Below are positions 43,772 through 52,976 of a stretch of DNA of 64,000 nucleotides, piece after piece. The notes beneath the pieces are model-generated. The model searched no databases and was not told the origin of the DNA. It was given only the letters and a program-made list of their open reading frames with translations. The stretch covers positions 310,001 through 374,000 of the forward strand of contig NZ_VTSR01000005.1 in assembly GCF_008329715.1 (NCBI RefSeq). The letters run 5' to 3'. Positions within the stretch are counted from its first letter, which is position 1. Each line of letters begins with the position of its first letter. The DNA is from Gimesia chilikensis. Lineage in GTDB: Bacteria > Planctomycetota > Planctomycetia > Planctomycetales > Planctomycetaceae. The translations under genes were made by a program, and so were the position numbers.

Positions 43772-45340
43772 TCAACGCGCCGTTCCCGGCGTCGTCTCTT
43801 TCACATCGATCGAAAGTTTTCCCACTGCCTGTAAGATAGGTAAGAAGATCGCCAGTGGTGCCGGAGCATTCTCAGACAGACTGGAGTCCGCCAGTTTAAT
43901 GTGCCCCGCGCCGATCCCCCCTTTTCCCAGAGTCGCATCCAGGGGAATCCAGCGGCCATCCAGATAGACCTCGGTCCACATATGCCCGCCGAAGCTTGCC
44001 CGACTTGGAATGTAGACCAGCCCCACCACCACACGCGCAGGCAGATTCATGGCCCGCAGCATCGCCGCCAGCAGCACCGCATGCTCAGTACAATCCCCTT
44101 CCATATTCTTCGCCACTTCGCCTGCAGACGCCAGTGCCGTCGAAAAATTCTTCTTCCGCAGATGCTCATGCACATACTTTTCCATCTGCACAGCCTGCTT
44201 CCAGGGATTGGTTTCAGATTGCACCGCCTGCTTCGCATGCTCGACCACACGTGAATCGTCAGACTGGAGAAACTGGGAAGGTTGCAGATACTCTTTATCC
44301 ACATCCGCTTTGGGAAACTTCTGGGGCGCTGCCGCCTTCTGCACGGTGAGCCGGGCCCGATGTTCATTCAGTTTCTCCACTTTCTGCGTCTCACTCTCCG
44401 GCAAGACCGACGTCGGATCACCATCGGTCAGCGTAATCTCATAGACGACACGCTCTGTATCATGTGCCCCGGGGATCGGTTTGACCTTGATCAGCGTCTG
44501 CACCGCCAGATCCAGTTCCTTACCGGACAACTCTTCCAGGGCGACCTCTTTACTTACCGTATAAGTAATCATCGCCGATCCCAGGAAATCGGCCACCGTT
44601 TTCGGAATCTTCCCTTCCCGCGTGACGTATAAATCAATCGTCATTCCGGGCAACAGGGACTGTTTCATCTCCACGTGCAGGCATTCGGCCTCTTCCCCGC
44701 CATACAGCTCTGTTTTCTCGTATTCGAGGGCCTTGAGCTGCACGTCGGTTACTTTGTTGTATTCAGGCAGCAGCATTGAGAATGACTGCTCCTCTCCCGG
44801 CTGGAGCGGCTGCTTCTGGAAAAACTGGTCAATATAACTGGGAGAATGAAATGTCGGCTTCCATTTCAACTGCGACTGTTTGGCCTGATTCGCCACGCTG
44901 GTTTTGATGTGCAGGGTCCCGTCGCGTACTTCGCCCTCAGAAACCGTGGAAGCAGCGGGGGGATTCTGCATTTCAAACGTATACGCCAGCAACTCACCAG
45001 CGGGCGTCTCTTTCGTTTTCAGATGCGTCTCCAGATTCAGAGCCTGCCCAAACCGCTTCAGCTTCAGATAGGAATCACTCTGTTGCAGAACGACCCGGCT
45101 CTCCCCTTCACCTGACTGGTGCGTCTGCGAACGGGCATAACCAATCCGCTGGTCATTCACGTAAATCACCTGCCAGACGTCTGCTTCCTCCACGGATGCG
45201 TTCTGGCCTGCCTGTTGAGTGGCTGCTTCCACAGCAGGCACCGGCTGTTCTGCACAGCCTGTCAGGCTCCCTACGAGCCACAGCCCCAGAGACAGAGCCA
45301 CGTTTCGACTTTTCAGCCAGGATCGTAATCGGGTTTGCAT
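43772..45340 (-). CDS. Transglutaminase-domain lipoprotein
   Basis: A 522-residue protein with a lipoprotein signal (LVGSLTGC lipobox near residue 22), so it is likely anchored in a membrane facing the periplasm. The C-terminal third carries a transglutaminase-like catalytic set: Cys in EGDCTEHAVLLAAMLRA (~416), His in GGHMWTEV (~452) and Asp in LDATLG (~466). These proteins act as proteases, amidases or cross-linkers. The middle region (residues ~60-330) is unassigned. The frame runs on to 45427, but ATG 45340 is just before the signal peptide. A terminator for the next upstream gene lies within that extension. Confidence 0.85.
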   Translation of the reverse strand: MQTRLRSWLKSRNVALSLGLWLVGSLTGCAEQPVPAVEAATQQAGQNASVEEADVWQVIYVNDQRIGYARSQTHQSGEGESRVVLQQSDSYLKLKRFGQALNLETHLKTKETPAGELLAYTFEMQNPPAASTVSEGEVRDGTLHIKTSVANQAKQSQLKWKPTFHSPSYIDQFFQKQPLQPGEEQSFSMLLPEYNKVTDVQLKALEYEKTELYGGEEAECLHVEMKQSLLPGMTIDLYVTREGKIPKTVADFLGSAMITYTVSKEVALEELSGKELDLAVQTLIKVKPIPGAHDTERVVYEITLTDGDPTSVLPESETQKVEKLNEHRARLTVQKAAAPQKFPKADVDKEYLQPSQFLQSDDSRVVEHAKQAVQSETNPWKQAVQMEKYVHEHLRKKNFSTALASAGEVAKNMEGDCTEHAVLLAAMLRAMNLPARVVVGLVYIPSRASFGGHMWTEVYLDGRWIPLDATLGKGGIGAGHIKLADSSLSENAPAPLAIFLPILQAVGKLSIDVKETTPGTAR

Positions 45341-45411
45341 CGTCCGGTTCTTTCTAAGCGATAAAAGCCTTCGGGTGACAGCTGACGTCAGACGGGAGAT
45401 GAAACAGGCAT

Positions 45412-45450
45412 AAAAAAATCCCTGCAATTCTCGCTGGAGTTGCAGGGATT
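45412..45450 (-). terminator. Rho-independent terminator of the basic/acidic protein gene
   Basis: AATCCCTGCAA and TTGCAGGGATT form a perfect 11-bp stem. On the minus strand it is followed by a run of T (45418-45412). Confidence 0.92.
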
Positions 45451-45487
45451 ATTGTAGTCGGTTCAGGTGACTTCAGGAAACCGGAAA

Positions 45488-46000
45488 TCAGTCGAGATCT
45501 TCGTCCAGATCATCATCACTTTCATCCACATCGTCTCCGTCATCACTGTCATCCAGATCGACATCGTCCAGGTCATCTGAATCGTCGGAATCATCTGTGG
45601 AGTCGACATCTTCATCATCGGTGTCGTCGCTGTTCAAGGTTTCATCGTCGTCGAGATCTGCTGTATCGTCGGCAGGAATCTTCGCAACAACGGCTTCCCC
45701 GTCAACGGGTTCTTTGACCGGCTGAATGAAGTACAGTTTCTTGGCGTTCTTGGCACGCAGCTGTTCAATCCGCTCTTCTGCTGCATCACGCTGATCGTAT
45801 GGGAAGCGAGACTCTTCCTTCATACTCCCTGTGAAAACACCCCAGACCAGGCGACGGCGTACATCAGCTTTAGCTGACTTCTTCTTACGGGTCGCCTTCT
45901 TCTTTTTAGTGGCTTTTTTCTTGGGAGATGATTTTTCTTCCGCTTCGGCCGCTTCTGCCTGACGGCGCATTTCCAGACGACTGGGAGACTTTCGAGCCAT
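45488..46000 (-). CDS. Basic-head, acidic-tail protein of unknown function
   Basis: A 170-residue protein with three clear parts. Residues 1-50 are lysine/arginine-rich (PKKKATKKKKATRKKKSAK). Residues ~50-105 look folded (RLVWGVFTGSMKEESRFPYD). From ~110 the sequence is almost pure aspartate with serine (DDSDDLDDVDLDDSDDGDD). The strong charge split suggests a nucleic-acid-binding head with a tail that could shield it or bind basic proteins. I do not recognise a named family. The ATG at 46000 is supported by ORF extent only. A terminator follows. Confidence 0.75.
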   Translation of the reverse strand: MARKSPSRLEMRRQAEAAEAEEKSSPKKKATKKKKATRKKKSAKADVRRRLVWGVFTGSMKEESRFPYDQRDAAEERIEQLRAKNAKKLYFIQPVKEPVDGEAVVAKIPADDTADLDDDETLNSDDTDDEDVDSTDDSDDSDDLDDVDLDDSDDGDDVDESDDDLDEDLD

Positions 46001-46535
46001 TTTCGCTTCTTTGGTAAAATTAAACTCTATTTGTAAGTTGAAATGGGAACACCTTGGAAGCTAAGCATAACAATTCAATTCTGGAATGACTATGGACAGA
46101 CAAGCCCTCAGAGGGTGAAGAACGCATTTTTTTCGTTTTGAAACCTGAAAACCGGCTTACCGGGCCTGACCACCAATGCAACAGGCTGCAGACAACGCCC
46201 CAGCTTCCCCCACTCAGCATGTGATTTGCCTGCCTGCGAGATTCAGCAGCATTTTTCCAAATTCAGCCGAATTCGCACATTTCAACCTATCCCATTACAA
46301 TTCATAGACTTACATTCACTTGACCGCAAAAATCCCGAGAACATTTAACCAATTCCATCGAAATAATCAGAATAACTTATTTAACCGGACCCCAATGACC
46401 GATCAATCAGGATAGCAATCTCATTGTTTCGTTTGCGCAGCAGGAATGACTCACAGTGCGAACCTGACGATAGATAGAGCTCTGATGTAATGGACGAAAT
46501 CAAATATCTCTCTACAATTGGGAACGGAGTTGTTC
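46001..46535. other. Intergenic region between divergent genes
   Basis: About 530 bases, AT-rich near 46300-46400, with no supported gene. The promoters for the acidic-tail protein and for the BON-domain gene must lie here. The Shine-Dalgarno site for the BON gene (ACGGAG) is at 46524-46529. Confidence 0.45.
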
Positions 46536-47675
46536 ATGAAACGGTATCGTAAGTGGGTCTTGACGCTGGGGATCATGGCGGTGACTCCCGGTATCACAAT
46601 GGCCGGACCCTTGGATTTCTTCACAAAGAAATCTGAACAGTCTAGTTCGACCGCTGTATCGGGCAAGATTTCCAACAATCAGAAAGTCGCCAATGACATT
46701 GCCGACGCTCTGAGACAAGCCCGGTTAACCGGTTACAACATGGAAATCGAATTCAACAAAGGTGTTGCAGTACTTTCCGGTAAAATTCCGACTGCTGCAC
46801 AAAAAGCACAGGCCACCCGGCTGATCTCACGGGTCGAAGGTGTGACCCGTGTCGACAACCGCCTGGTTGTCAGTGAAGCTGCCGGTAACCCGACTGCTTC
46901 AACCGCTCCTGGGACTCCTCAAAAGAGCCTCAATCCTTTCCGTAGAGCGGACGACATTGTCCAGGCCTCTGCTTCAGCAGATCCCTTCCTGAAAGGGTCT
47001 CTGCAACAGGCTCAGTTCGAACAATCTGTGGAAAACCGACGTTCCAATGTGCAAACCGTCTCTCATCAGGCTGCTGCTCCTCGCAGTGCCGGTGTGAGCA
47101 ACCAGCAGATGGCAGAACAACTGGCCAAAGCACTGGGACCAGCCCTGGCATCCGCTCACGAAGTGGAAATCCGCTACAAAAACGGAACAGCTATCCTGCA
47201 GGGATCAATCGGATCTCCTCGGGAAAAACAGATGGCAACCCAGATTGCCCAGCGTGTTCCGGGTGTAAAAGCGGTTGATAACCGTCTGCAGGTTCAGGCT
47301 TCTGCTCCCCAGACGTCCATGATTCAGCCAACCAACTACATGAATTATCAGGCTCCTAATCCTGGTCCTGGTGGCCCTCCAATGATGAGCCCCCAGCCTG
47401 GTATGGGTCCTGTTGCCAACAATGTTTACAACAGCCCGCACCTGCCTGAAACTGCCTGGCCAACTTATGCAAACTACCCGAACTACGCTCAGGTAGCTTA
47501 CCCCAGCCAGTACTCAGCCAGTGCCTTCCCTTACATCGGGCCCTTCTACCCCTATCCTCAGGTTCCACTGGGATGGCGTCAGGCTCAGCTCGAATGGGAT
47601 GATGGCTCCTGGAAACTGAACTTCCGCCCTCGCACCGACCGCTGGTGGTGGTTCATGAATCCAAAGAACTGGTAA
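46536..47675 (+). CDS. Exported protein with two BON domains
   Basis: A 379-residue protein with a signal peptide (WVLTLGIMAVTPGITMA). Two BON domains follow: NMEIEFNKGVAVLSGKIP with VTRVDNRLVV, and EVEIRYKNGTAILQGSIG with VKAVDNRLQV. BON domains bind phospholipid surfaces, as in OsmY. The C-terminal ~120 residues are rich in proline, tyrosine and asparagine and end in a tryptophan-rich block (RTDRWWWFMNPKNW). Start at ATG 46536 is set by ACGGAG; the TTG at 46518 is an alternative. A role in envelope stability is inferred. A terminator follows. Confidence 0.85.
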   Translation: MKRYRKWVLTLGIMAVTPGITMAGPLDFFTKKSEQSSSTAVSGKISNNQKVANDIADALRQARLTGYNMEIEFNKGVAVLSGKIPTAAQKAQATRLISRVEGVTRVDNRLVVSEAAGNPTASTAPGTPQKSLNPFRRADDIVQASASADPFLKGSLQQAQFEQSVENRRSNVQTVSHQAAAPRSAGVSNQQMAEQLAKALGPALASAHEVEIRYKNGTAILQGSIGSPREKQMATQIAQRVPGVKAVDNRLQVQASAPQTSMIQPTNYMNYQAPNPGPGGPPMMSPQPGMGPVANNVYNSPHLPETAWPTYANYPNYAQVAYPSQYSASAFPYIGPFYPYPQVPLGWRQAQLEWDDGSWKLNFRPRTDRWWWFMNPKNW

Positions 47676-47703
47676 GTCACTCACCAGTTTGACCAAAATG
47701 TTG

Positions 47704-47742
47704 AAATGCCTTCCGGAACTCGCTTTCTGGAAGGCATTTTTT
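47704..47742 (+). terminator. Rho-independent terminator of the BON gene
   Basis: AAATGCCTTCC pairs with GGAAGGCATTT around a 14-base loop, followed by a run of T. Confidence 0.88.
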
Positions 47743-48015
47743 CTGGCACCAGAGTGTGAACACACAGTGAACATGCTCCCGCCAGGCCGTCACAACGGTT
47801 TTTACCGACGAAATCGTCAAAACCGTTAAATTTTCACAAGATTCACGGACGCAGAGTCCGATAAGAAGAACAGGGAGTCATAGTCTGTCTCCATCAGGCA
47901 AGAAGCCAGACGACAGAACATGACATCTACTTATCGAGCTCACCGCTCACTAACACTGATGACGAAGTCAAAAACACATCAAACCACTTCGTTCAATTCA
48001 CCCGGAGGAAGAAGG

Positions 48016-48600
48016 ATGTTCAAAATCGGGAAGCAATTCAGCCGTGCTTTGCTTTTGGGCTGTGCCTGCTTGTTAACGATCAATACCAGTGGTTGTACGC
48101 TGGTGAAAGGCTTTGTGGAAGTGGCCTACGCCGGCTCTGTCTTCTGGCGGACCACTCCTCTCATCCCGGTCACCGCCTACTGGTCACAGTTGGTTGAAGA
48201 CACGTACTGGGAAGAAGAACGCTACAACAAAGTTCCTATTCTGGATCCGGTCGAAGGCGAACACGCACCGCTGTTCTGTCTCGATCCACCCAGCCCGGAT
48301 GAAGTCATTCGTGCTCTGCCGGACAAAACCGGCGGCGGAGTCTGGTTCCTGGCAGAAACCTCTCGCAACAATGTCCGCATGGTGGTAGAACCCATCGTAG
48401 ACCGGATTGGCGAGTGCCGCTTCTACCCGATGGTCGGACCAGCTCGTCAGCACCACTGTCACTACAAGTGCACCGTGTACTACGACAAAACCATTCGCTC
48501 AGACTGGCCCATTCCGTTCTCTAACACTGATCAGACCAAAGAAGTGGTTTACATTGACCACGACCACCTGATCCGCTGTGCCGGACCACCATCTGAGTAA
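48016..48600 (+). CDS. Putative lipoprotein of unknown function
   Basis: A 194-residue protein. The N-terminus is a lipoprotein signal (LLLGCACLLTINTSGC, lipid on the cysteine near residue 31). The mature part is about 160 residues with aromatic clusters (AYWSQLVEDTYWEEERY) and several cysteine/histidine residues near the end (ARQHHCHYKC). I do not recognise the family. The frame runs upstream to 47920, but GGAGGAAGAAGG before ATG 48016 decides the start. It follows the BON protein gene and may share its envelope location. Bases 47743-48015 hold no supported gene. Confidence 0.72.
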   Translation: MFKIGKQFSRALLLGCACLLTINTSGCTLVKGFVEVAYAGSVFWRTTPLIPVTAYWSQLVEDTYWEEERYNKVPILDPVEGEHAPLFCLDPPSPDEVIRALPDKTGGGVWFLAETSRNNVRMVVEPIVDRIGECRFYPMVGPARQHHCHYKCTVYYDKTIRSDWPIPFSNTDQTKEVVYIDHDHLIRCAGPPSE

Positions 48601-48761
48601 TACTGAACTCAAAGCGGCTTCTCGCAGGAAGCGAACCGCAACCAAACTAAAAAGTCTACCCACCAGCAGGGCCGATGATTCTAACCGGGTGAAAGAATCA
48701 TCGGCCTTTGCACGCGCACTGAATGACAATGTCGACTTCATGAGAACTCGCTACCCGTCGT

Positions 48762-49241
48762 TCAGTCTTCTGTCAGTTCAAATACAGCAGAGATCGCAGG
48801 CAACCCTTCTACTTGAATCTGCACACGCAACGGAAAGATCTTATCCAGGCTGGTCTGAAAGGCACTGCAGAGCGCAACCCTCTCTTGAACTCGGCACAGT
48901 TCTCTGGCCTCATGGGCTATGAAGAGCCACTCCCCTGCATGAAACACATCCACACAGTAAGGAGTCAGATCATAAGCCCGGACAGCAACCCGGCCGAAGT
49001 GCTCTGAACCATCAGAAAAATAGAGCCCCCCTTTCACATAAAACCGGCCCACCTCGCGCAACAGATCAATTTGACCTCGATAGCAGTCTGCCGGAATTTC
49101 CACCGCATCATCCTCTTCCAGTCCTGCAGGCAGTGCTGGACAATCGGGAAACCAGTCGCCAGACTCGGCATCTACCCAGATCGAATCCGGTAAGAAATCC
49201 TCGGGTAACAGATCATCGAAGTGCTTGATGCGGGGTGACAT
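48762..49241 (-). CDS. Hypothetical soluble protein
   Basis: A 159-residue acidic protein with no signal peptide or membrane segment. The N-terminus (FDDLLPEDFLPDSIW) and the middle (FYVKGGLYFSDGSEHFGR) have no recognised motif. The gene lies alone between a lipoprotein gene and a small membrane protein gene. Start ATG 49241 is the first available; a weak purine tract (GAGAGCC) precedes it. It has normal coding character and is likely real, but the function is unknown. Confidence 0.6.
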   Translation of the reverse strand: MSPRIKHFDDLLPEDFLPDSIWVDAESGDWFPDCPALPAGLEEDDAVEIPADCYRGQIDLLREVGRFYVKGGLYFSDGSEHFGRVAVRAYDLTPYCVDVFHAGEWLFIAHEARELCRVQERVALCSAFQTSLDKIFPLRVQIQVEGLPAISAVFELTED

Positions 49242-49459
49242 GACAAGGCTCTCTGATTCTCGTAGTAGAATTCATGAATGATTGCAGACGATCGCCATTC
49301 AACATGGATCGCAAACAGAAATCAACAGTTTTCACTGGCACCCTACTCCCATCACGCTAAAATCAAGGTCCGCAGGCACACTGACGACGGGCAACCACAC
49401 CGCTGATCTGGCTGCCCACCGACCATCTACTTTGATAACCCACTTATAGTGAGCACCCG

Positions 49460-49897
49460 ATGGCCAAAGCTTCATATACCCTGCGCGAAGGGCGTGTTTA
49501 CGTCCATCAGAAATGTCGGCAATCCACCCAGGTCAATGGCGACGATTTCGAAGGCTTATGCAACCCGTTCAAACTCTGCCTGGGAACCGTCTGCGCTCAT
49601 TGTGGCGGCCCCCGCGCATTGCGCACTTTCCACTGGGCTGACACCGGCGAACAACTGGATGACTACCGCAGACGCCTCCGCACGAAAGTTCCCCCGATCT
49701 ATTCCTGGTGGTATCTCTGGATCTCCCCAATGATCGGCCTCATCGCCGGCACCATTATCGGGCCACTCTTTCTGAATAACAGCAGCCTGCCCGTCGCCGC
49801 CGGCTCCGCCCTGGTCGGCGCACTGATCATGTACCTGATCATCGGCCCCAAACTGTTGATGCTGATCGCCCCGAAAAAGTATTATCAACTCAGGTAG
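49460..49897 (+). CDS. Small membrane protein with cysteine motifs
   Basis: A 145-residue protein. The N-terminal ~55 residues contain four cysteines (KCRQS, LCNPFKLC region, CAHCGGPRAL) that may form a zinc site. Two membrane helices follow (WWYLWISPMIGLIAGTIIG and AAGSALVGALIMYLIIG). Family unknown. The upstream sequence (GTGAGCACCCG) gives no strong ribosome-binding site. It converges on the PcfJ-like gene with 16 bases between stops, and may be co-expressed with nothing else. Confidence 0.65.
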   Translation: MAKASYTLREGRVYVHQKCRQSTQVNGDDFEGLCNPFKLCLGTVCAHCGGPRALRTFHWADTGEQLDDYRRRLRTKVPPIYSWWYLWISPMIGLIAGTIIGPLFLNNSSLPVAAGSALVGALIMYLIIGPKLLMLIAPKKYYQLR

Positions 49898-49913
49898 CAG
49901 GCTCCCAGCTTTA

Positions 49914-51404
49914 TCAAACAGAGACTTCCTGCATCTCCACTTTCCGTGACAACCAGAGATCTACGACCCGTTGTTCTTCTGCCGTCGCACTCCGATTCTG
50001 TTTCCCCCGCGCCTGCGCCAGCGTACATGTTCGTGGATCGACTTCCAGCGTCAGACAGGGCTGATCATTTCGCGTCAGCCGGAAGATCGCTGAGGTCCCT
50101 TTCACACAGCGACTTGTATAGCCCGCTACACAATGCCGCATCATTTTTCCCTCATATTGCAACTCCACGCCGGAGGTCAGTTCGTGCACCTTCCATTGAT
50201 TCCACTCATCTGACCAGCTCCAGTCCCAGCCATGCTCCCGCCATCTCACTGCAGTATAGTGAGCTTGATACCCATCAAAGATAATCCTCCTGCGAAACTC
50301 TTGCGCAGATTGGCAGATCGCCTCGAAGGTGCGTCCCTTCCAGGTAAAATTCCTCTGCAGCATTTCCCAGGTGAGAAATTCATGCATCGCCCAGTCCAGG
50401 ATTCGCTCACTCAGTTCAGTCGAAAGCTGATCACGGTGACTAATCAACCAGTTGACCGTTTCAGACCAGAACGCCATTTGGTTCTCGCCACCAGCTTCGG
50501 TCGGATCAATGGCAAACGCCGGATGCAGTGCCAACCACTTCCAGATCTGCACATCACCACCAAGTCGGCGTACTTCTGCGTAGATACAGGCCAGAGCAGG
50601 AGTACGAGGCATCTCCGGCAACTCGTGCCAAGGGACATCAAACAGATACTGCTGCATTTTCCGCCACGTTTTCCCCGGCACCAGCCTCAAGCTCCCCCCC
50701 TGCCCCAGGATGATCAGCCAGTGCTGCCACTTGAACCGCTTCTCGGCGGCTTCCTGAAAATGATCCCAGGCATCGATCAGAAACTCCGGTACCGGGTAGT
50801 GCACAAACAGGTGCTGGATCAGGGATGACTTACTCTGTCCGGTCCAGGACTCCGCCGACCGGATCCAGAACGGCTTGAAAAAGACCACCAGCGAGAGCCA
50901 GCTCAATGATTCCGAGGTCTGGTCCGCCACCTGTTGCGCAGCCAGTCGCCGGATCGCTGCAGGAAGTTCTGTCTCGGGAACCAGAGACTCTATTCGCCTG
51001 ATCTTGCCCTGGCTCACGGCACTTGCTAATGCATCCACCTGCGATTCCAGATTCTCTACCAGCTGAAGCAGATCGGTTCTCGCCAGCTGCACCTCTCCCT
51101 CTTTAGGCACTGCATCTGCCTGCGATGCAGATGGACGAGGAATCAGCAACTCAACAGGCCGCTTCCACTGCGATTCCAATGCCTGCTGAAATTGAAAGTA
51201 GAACCGATCCGCAGCAGAAGTAGGATCATAGCAGTCGTATTCCCAGGCCTCAGGCCAACCCTCTTCTTCATTTCCGAGGAAATCTTCAACCCGGGGCGCA
51301 CTCCGAGTGGTTTTAAATTCAGCTGACTGTTGACGCAGCTTGCTAAGACAACCGGTTTGTTTGCGATACGGAAGGCGACGGCGAAAACAAGTTAGTCGTG
51401 ACAT
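49914..51404 (-). CDS. PcfJ-like protein
   Basis: A 496-residue soluble protein whose C-terminus matches the PcfJ family: MMRHCVAGYTSRCVKGTSAI, later CTLAQARGKQNRSATAEEQR. PcfJ was first noted on conjugative plasmids; its activity is unknown, and chromosomal copies are common in planctomycetes. Residues ~200-400 are tryptophan-rich helices (WHELPEMPRTPALACIYAE). The frame opens at TTG 51422, but GGGAAGG suits ATG 51404 better. No transfer genes are nearby, so a link to conjugation here is not supported. Confidence 0.75.
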   Translation of the reverse strand: MSRLTCFRRRLPYRKQTGCLSKLRQQSAEFKTTRSAPRVEDFLGNEEEGWPEAWEYDCYDPTSAADRFYFQFQQALESQWKRPVELLIPRPSASQADAVPKEGEVQLARTDLLQLVENLESQVDALASAVSQGKIRRIESLVPETELPAAIRRLAAQQVADQTSESLSWLSLVVFFKPFWIRSAESWTGQSKSSLIQHLFVHYPVPEFLIDAWDHFQEAAEKRFKWQHWLIILGQGGSLRLVPGKTWRKMQQYLFDVPWHELPEMPRTPALACIYAEVRRLGGDVQIWKWLALHPAFAIDPTEAGGENQMAFWSETVNWLISHRDQLSTELSERILDWAMHEFLTWEMLQRNFTWKGRTFEAICQSAQEFRRRIIFDGYQAHYTAVRWREHGWDWSWSDEWNQWKVHELTSGVELQYEGKMMRHCVAGYTSRCVKGTSAIFRLTRNDQPCLTLEVDPRTCTLAQARGKQNRSATAEEQRVVDLWLSRKVEMQEVSV

Positions 51405-51636
51405 CTCATTGCCTTCCCTCAACCGGAAAACAGACGGAACCGCGCCGTTGACGCAGTAATTTGTTTCACGGACACATCAGACTGGAAAAAGTTCACCAAG
51501 GTGTAACTTACAGGAACACCAGGGTCCGTGTATTCCACAAACACTCAGCTTGAACCCCGTCTTCCAGTGCCACTACAATATTCAAATAGATCGCTTTGGA
51601 ACCAGGCACCAGGCTTAGCGGCCCAGAGGAGACCAT

Positions 51637-52131
51637 ATGAGTATCAGCTACATCCTCACGCCTGTTACACCAAAGCTCCTGGAATGGGGACGCGAGTGTG
51701 GCGTGCCGATTTCGCTGGAAACGCCCGCAGGTCGCACCGTTACCCGCGGCGACCTCGCACAGGTCCTGGAATCCCTGGCAGGTTTCACCGGCGATGTCCG
51801 CGGCTCCGCAGAGGACTTCACCGCCACCGTCGCTTCTGAAGAAATGATCGACTGGGAATATAAATCCGATGACCCGCTGCTGAACCAGGCCTTCGGCGGT
51901 CCTCATACCAGCCCCAGAGAATCCGCCGACATTTACCGGCTCCATCCCCCAAACCAGAGTCCATCCCTCAGCTTCCAGGGCCACCTCACGCTGATTGTCC
52001 GCATCGCCAGCGAACTCGCCAAACTCTGCGGCCCCCAGGCCGCCTTCACCACCAGCGACGGCATCCCCGCCTTCTTCCTGCCCGATCAGCAAACGCCGGT
52101 CTGGAAAGAACCATGGCTGGACGAAAGCTAA
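51637..52131 (+). CDS. Hypothetical soluble protein
   Basis: A 164-residue protein of unknown family, starting MSISYILTPVTPKLLEWGRE. It has an acidic middle (DFTATVASEEMIDWEYKSDD) and a C-terminal region with FFLPDQQTP. There are no signal peptide, membrane segment or catalytic motif. AGAGGAG before ATG 51637 is a good ribosome-binding site, which argues for a real gene. It precedes the DUF6882-like gene by about 140 bases on the same strand; a shared role is possible but not shown. Confidence 0.62.
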   Translation: MSISYILTPVTPKLLEWGRECGVPISLETPAGRTVTRGDLAQVLESLAGFTGDVRGSAEDFTATVASEEMIDWEYKSDDPLLNQAFGGPHTSPRESADIYRLHPPNQSPSLSFQGHLTLIVRIASELAKLCGPQAAFTTSDGIPAFFLPDQQTPVWKEPWLDES

Positions 52132-52272
52132 CACGAAATCACCCGCCAAAATCAACATGATCTCGCACTTTCTCCTCGCTCTCACAACTTCAGCAGTTAC
52201 ACTGGAAATCGGACAGCTTTGTAACCGCCTCGAAACTCTCTCGGTTTCTGACTCTCACCAGGAAAGAAACGC

Positions 52273-52935
52273 ATGGACTACGACACACTCCTGAATCAGC
52301 ACCTCTGTTTTGCCTTCGATCGTCAGTTGCTTCTGGCTGACCTCGTGGAAGACCTGGACTGGGGCTACGACGTTTCCACGGGACTCCTCACCTTCGGAGA
52401 CCGCTATGAATTTCAGGCGGAGATTCTGGGAACTGAGGCCGCCGGCGATTCCAGCTGGCTCTGGTCCTGGGCGAACGAGATGAGCTCCCTGCCTCCAGAA
52501 CGCACGCAGGCGGCACTGGAGCTCAAGCAGCTGGGTGAAGGAGAAGGAATCCCCGAACTTTCCGATGCCCGCCACTCATTGTCGGTGGTCAACGGCCACG
52601 CCTTAGGCATGATCGCCGTTGGTCAGAAGCTCGGGCAGGCATATTATCATGGGCCACATGCCCAGGGAGCGGTTCTGCTGCTGATCGTCGAACCGGAGAT
52701 GCCCTGGTCGGTCGATCACAGTCTGCAGCGCATCACTGCCAACTTCCCGCAGATCATAGCGCAGATGGAAGTCGCAGATCACAAGAACGCGCTCTTCCAT
52801 TATCTGCAGCACTACGGACTGGAACCAAAAGTGAGCGCGCATGCCCTCGTGGTCGAAGAAGACGGACAGGAACTGCTCCAAGCCACATTCGATGAGCTCA
52901 ACCGCCTGCAGGAATTAAAGGCGTCGCTGTCATAA
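52273..52935 (+). CDS. DUF6882-like protein
   Basis: A 220-residue soluble protein. The first ~130 residues (FGDRYEFQAEILGTEAAGD then SSWLWSWANEMSSLP) look like the DUF6882 family, in which a core beta region is followed by the SxWLWxWA block. The rest, to residue 220, is unassigned. Function of DUF6882 is unknown. GGAAAGAAACGC lies just upstream of ATG 52273. It is followed by a convergent metallopeptidase gene. Confidence 0.62.
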   Translation: MDYDTLLNQHLCFAFDRQLLLADLVEDLDWGYDVSTGLLTFGDRYEFQAEILGTEAAGDSSWLWSWANEMSSLPPERTQAALELKQLGEGEGIPELSDARHSLSVVNGHALGMIAVGQKLGQAYYHGPHAQGAVLLLIVEPEMPWSVDHSLQRITANFPQIIAQMEVADHKNALFHYLQHYGLEPKVSAHALVVEEDGQELLQATFDELNRLQELKASLS

Positions 52936-52976
52936 ACGGACGAAGATCTCTTAGCTGTTTCAGAATCGAGTGACAA

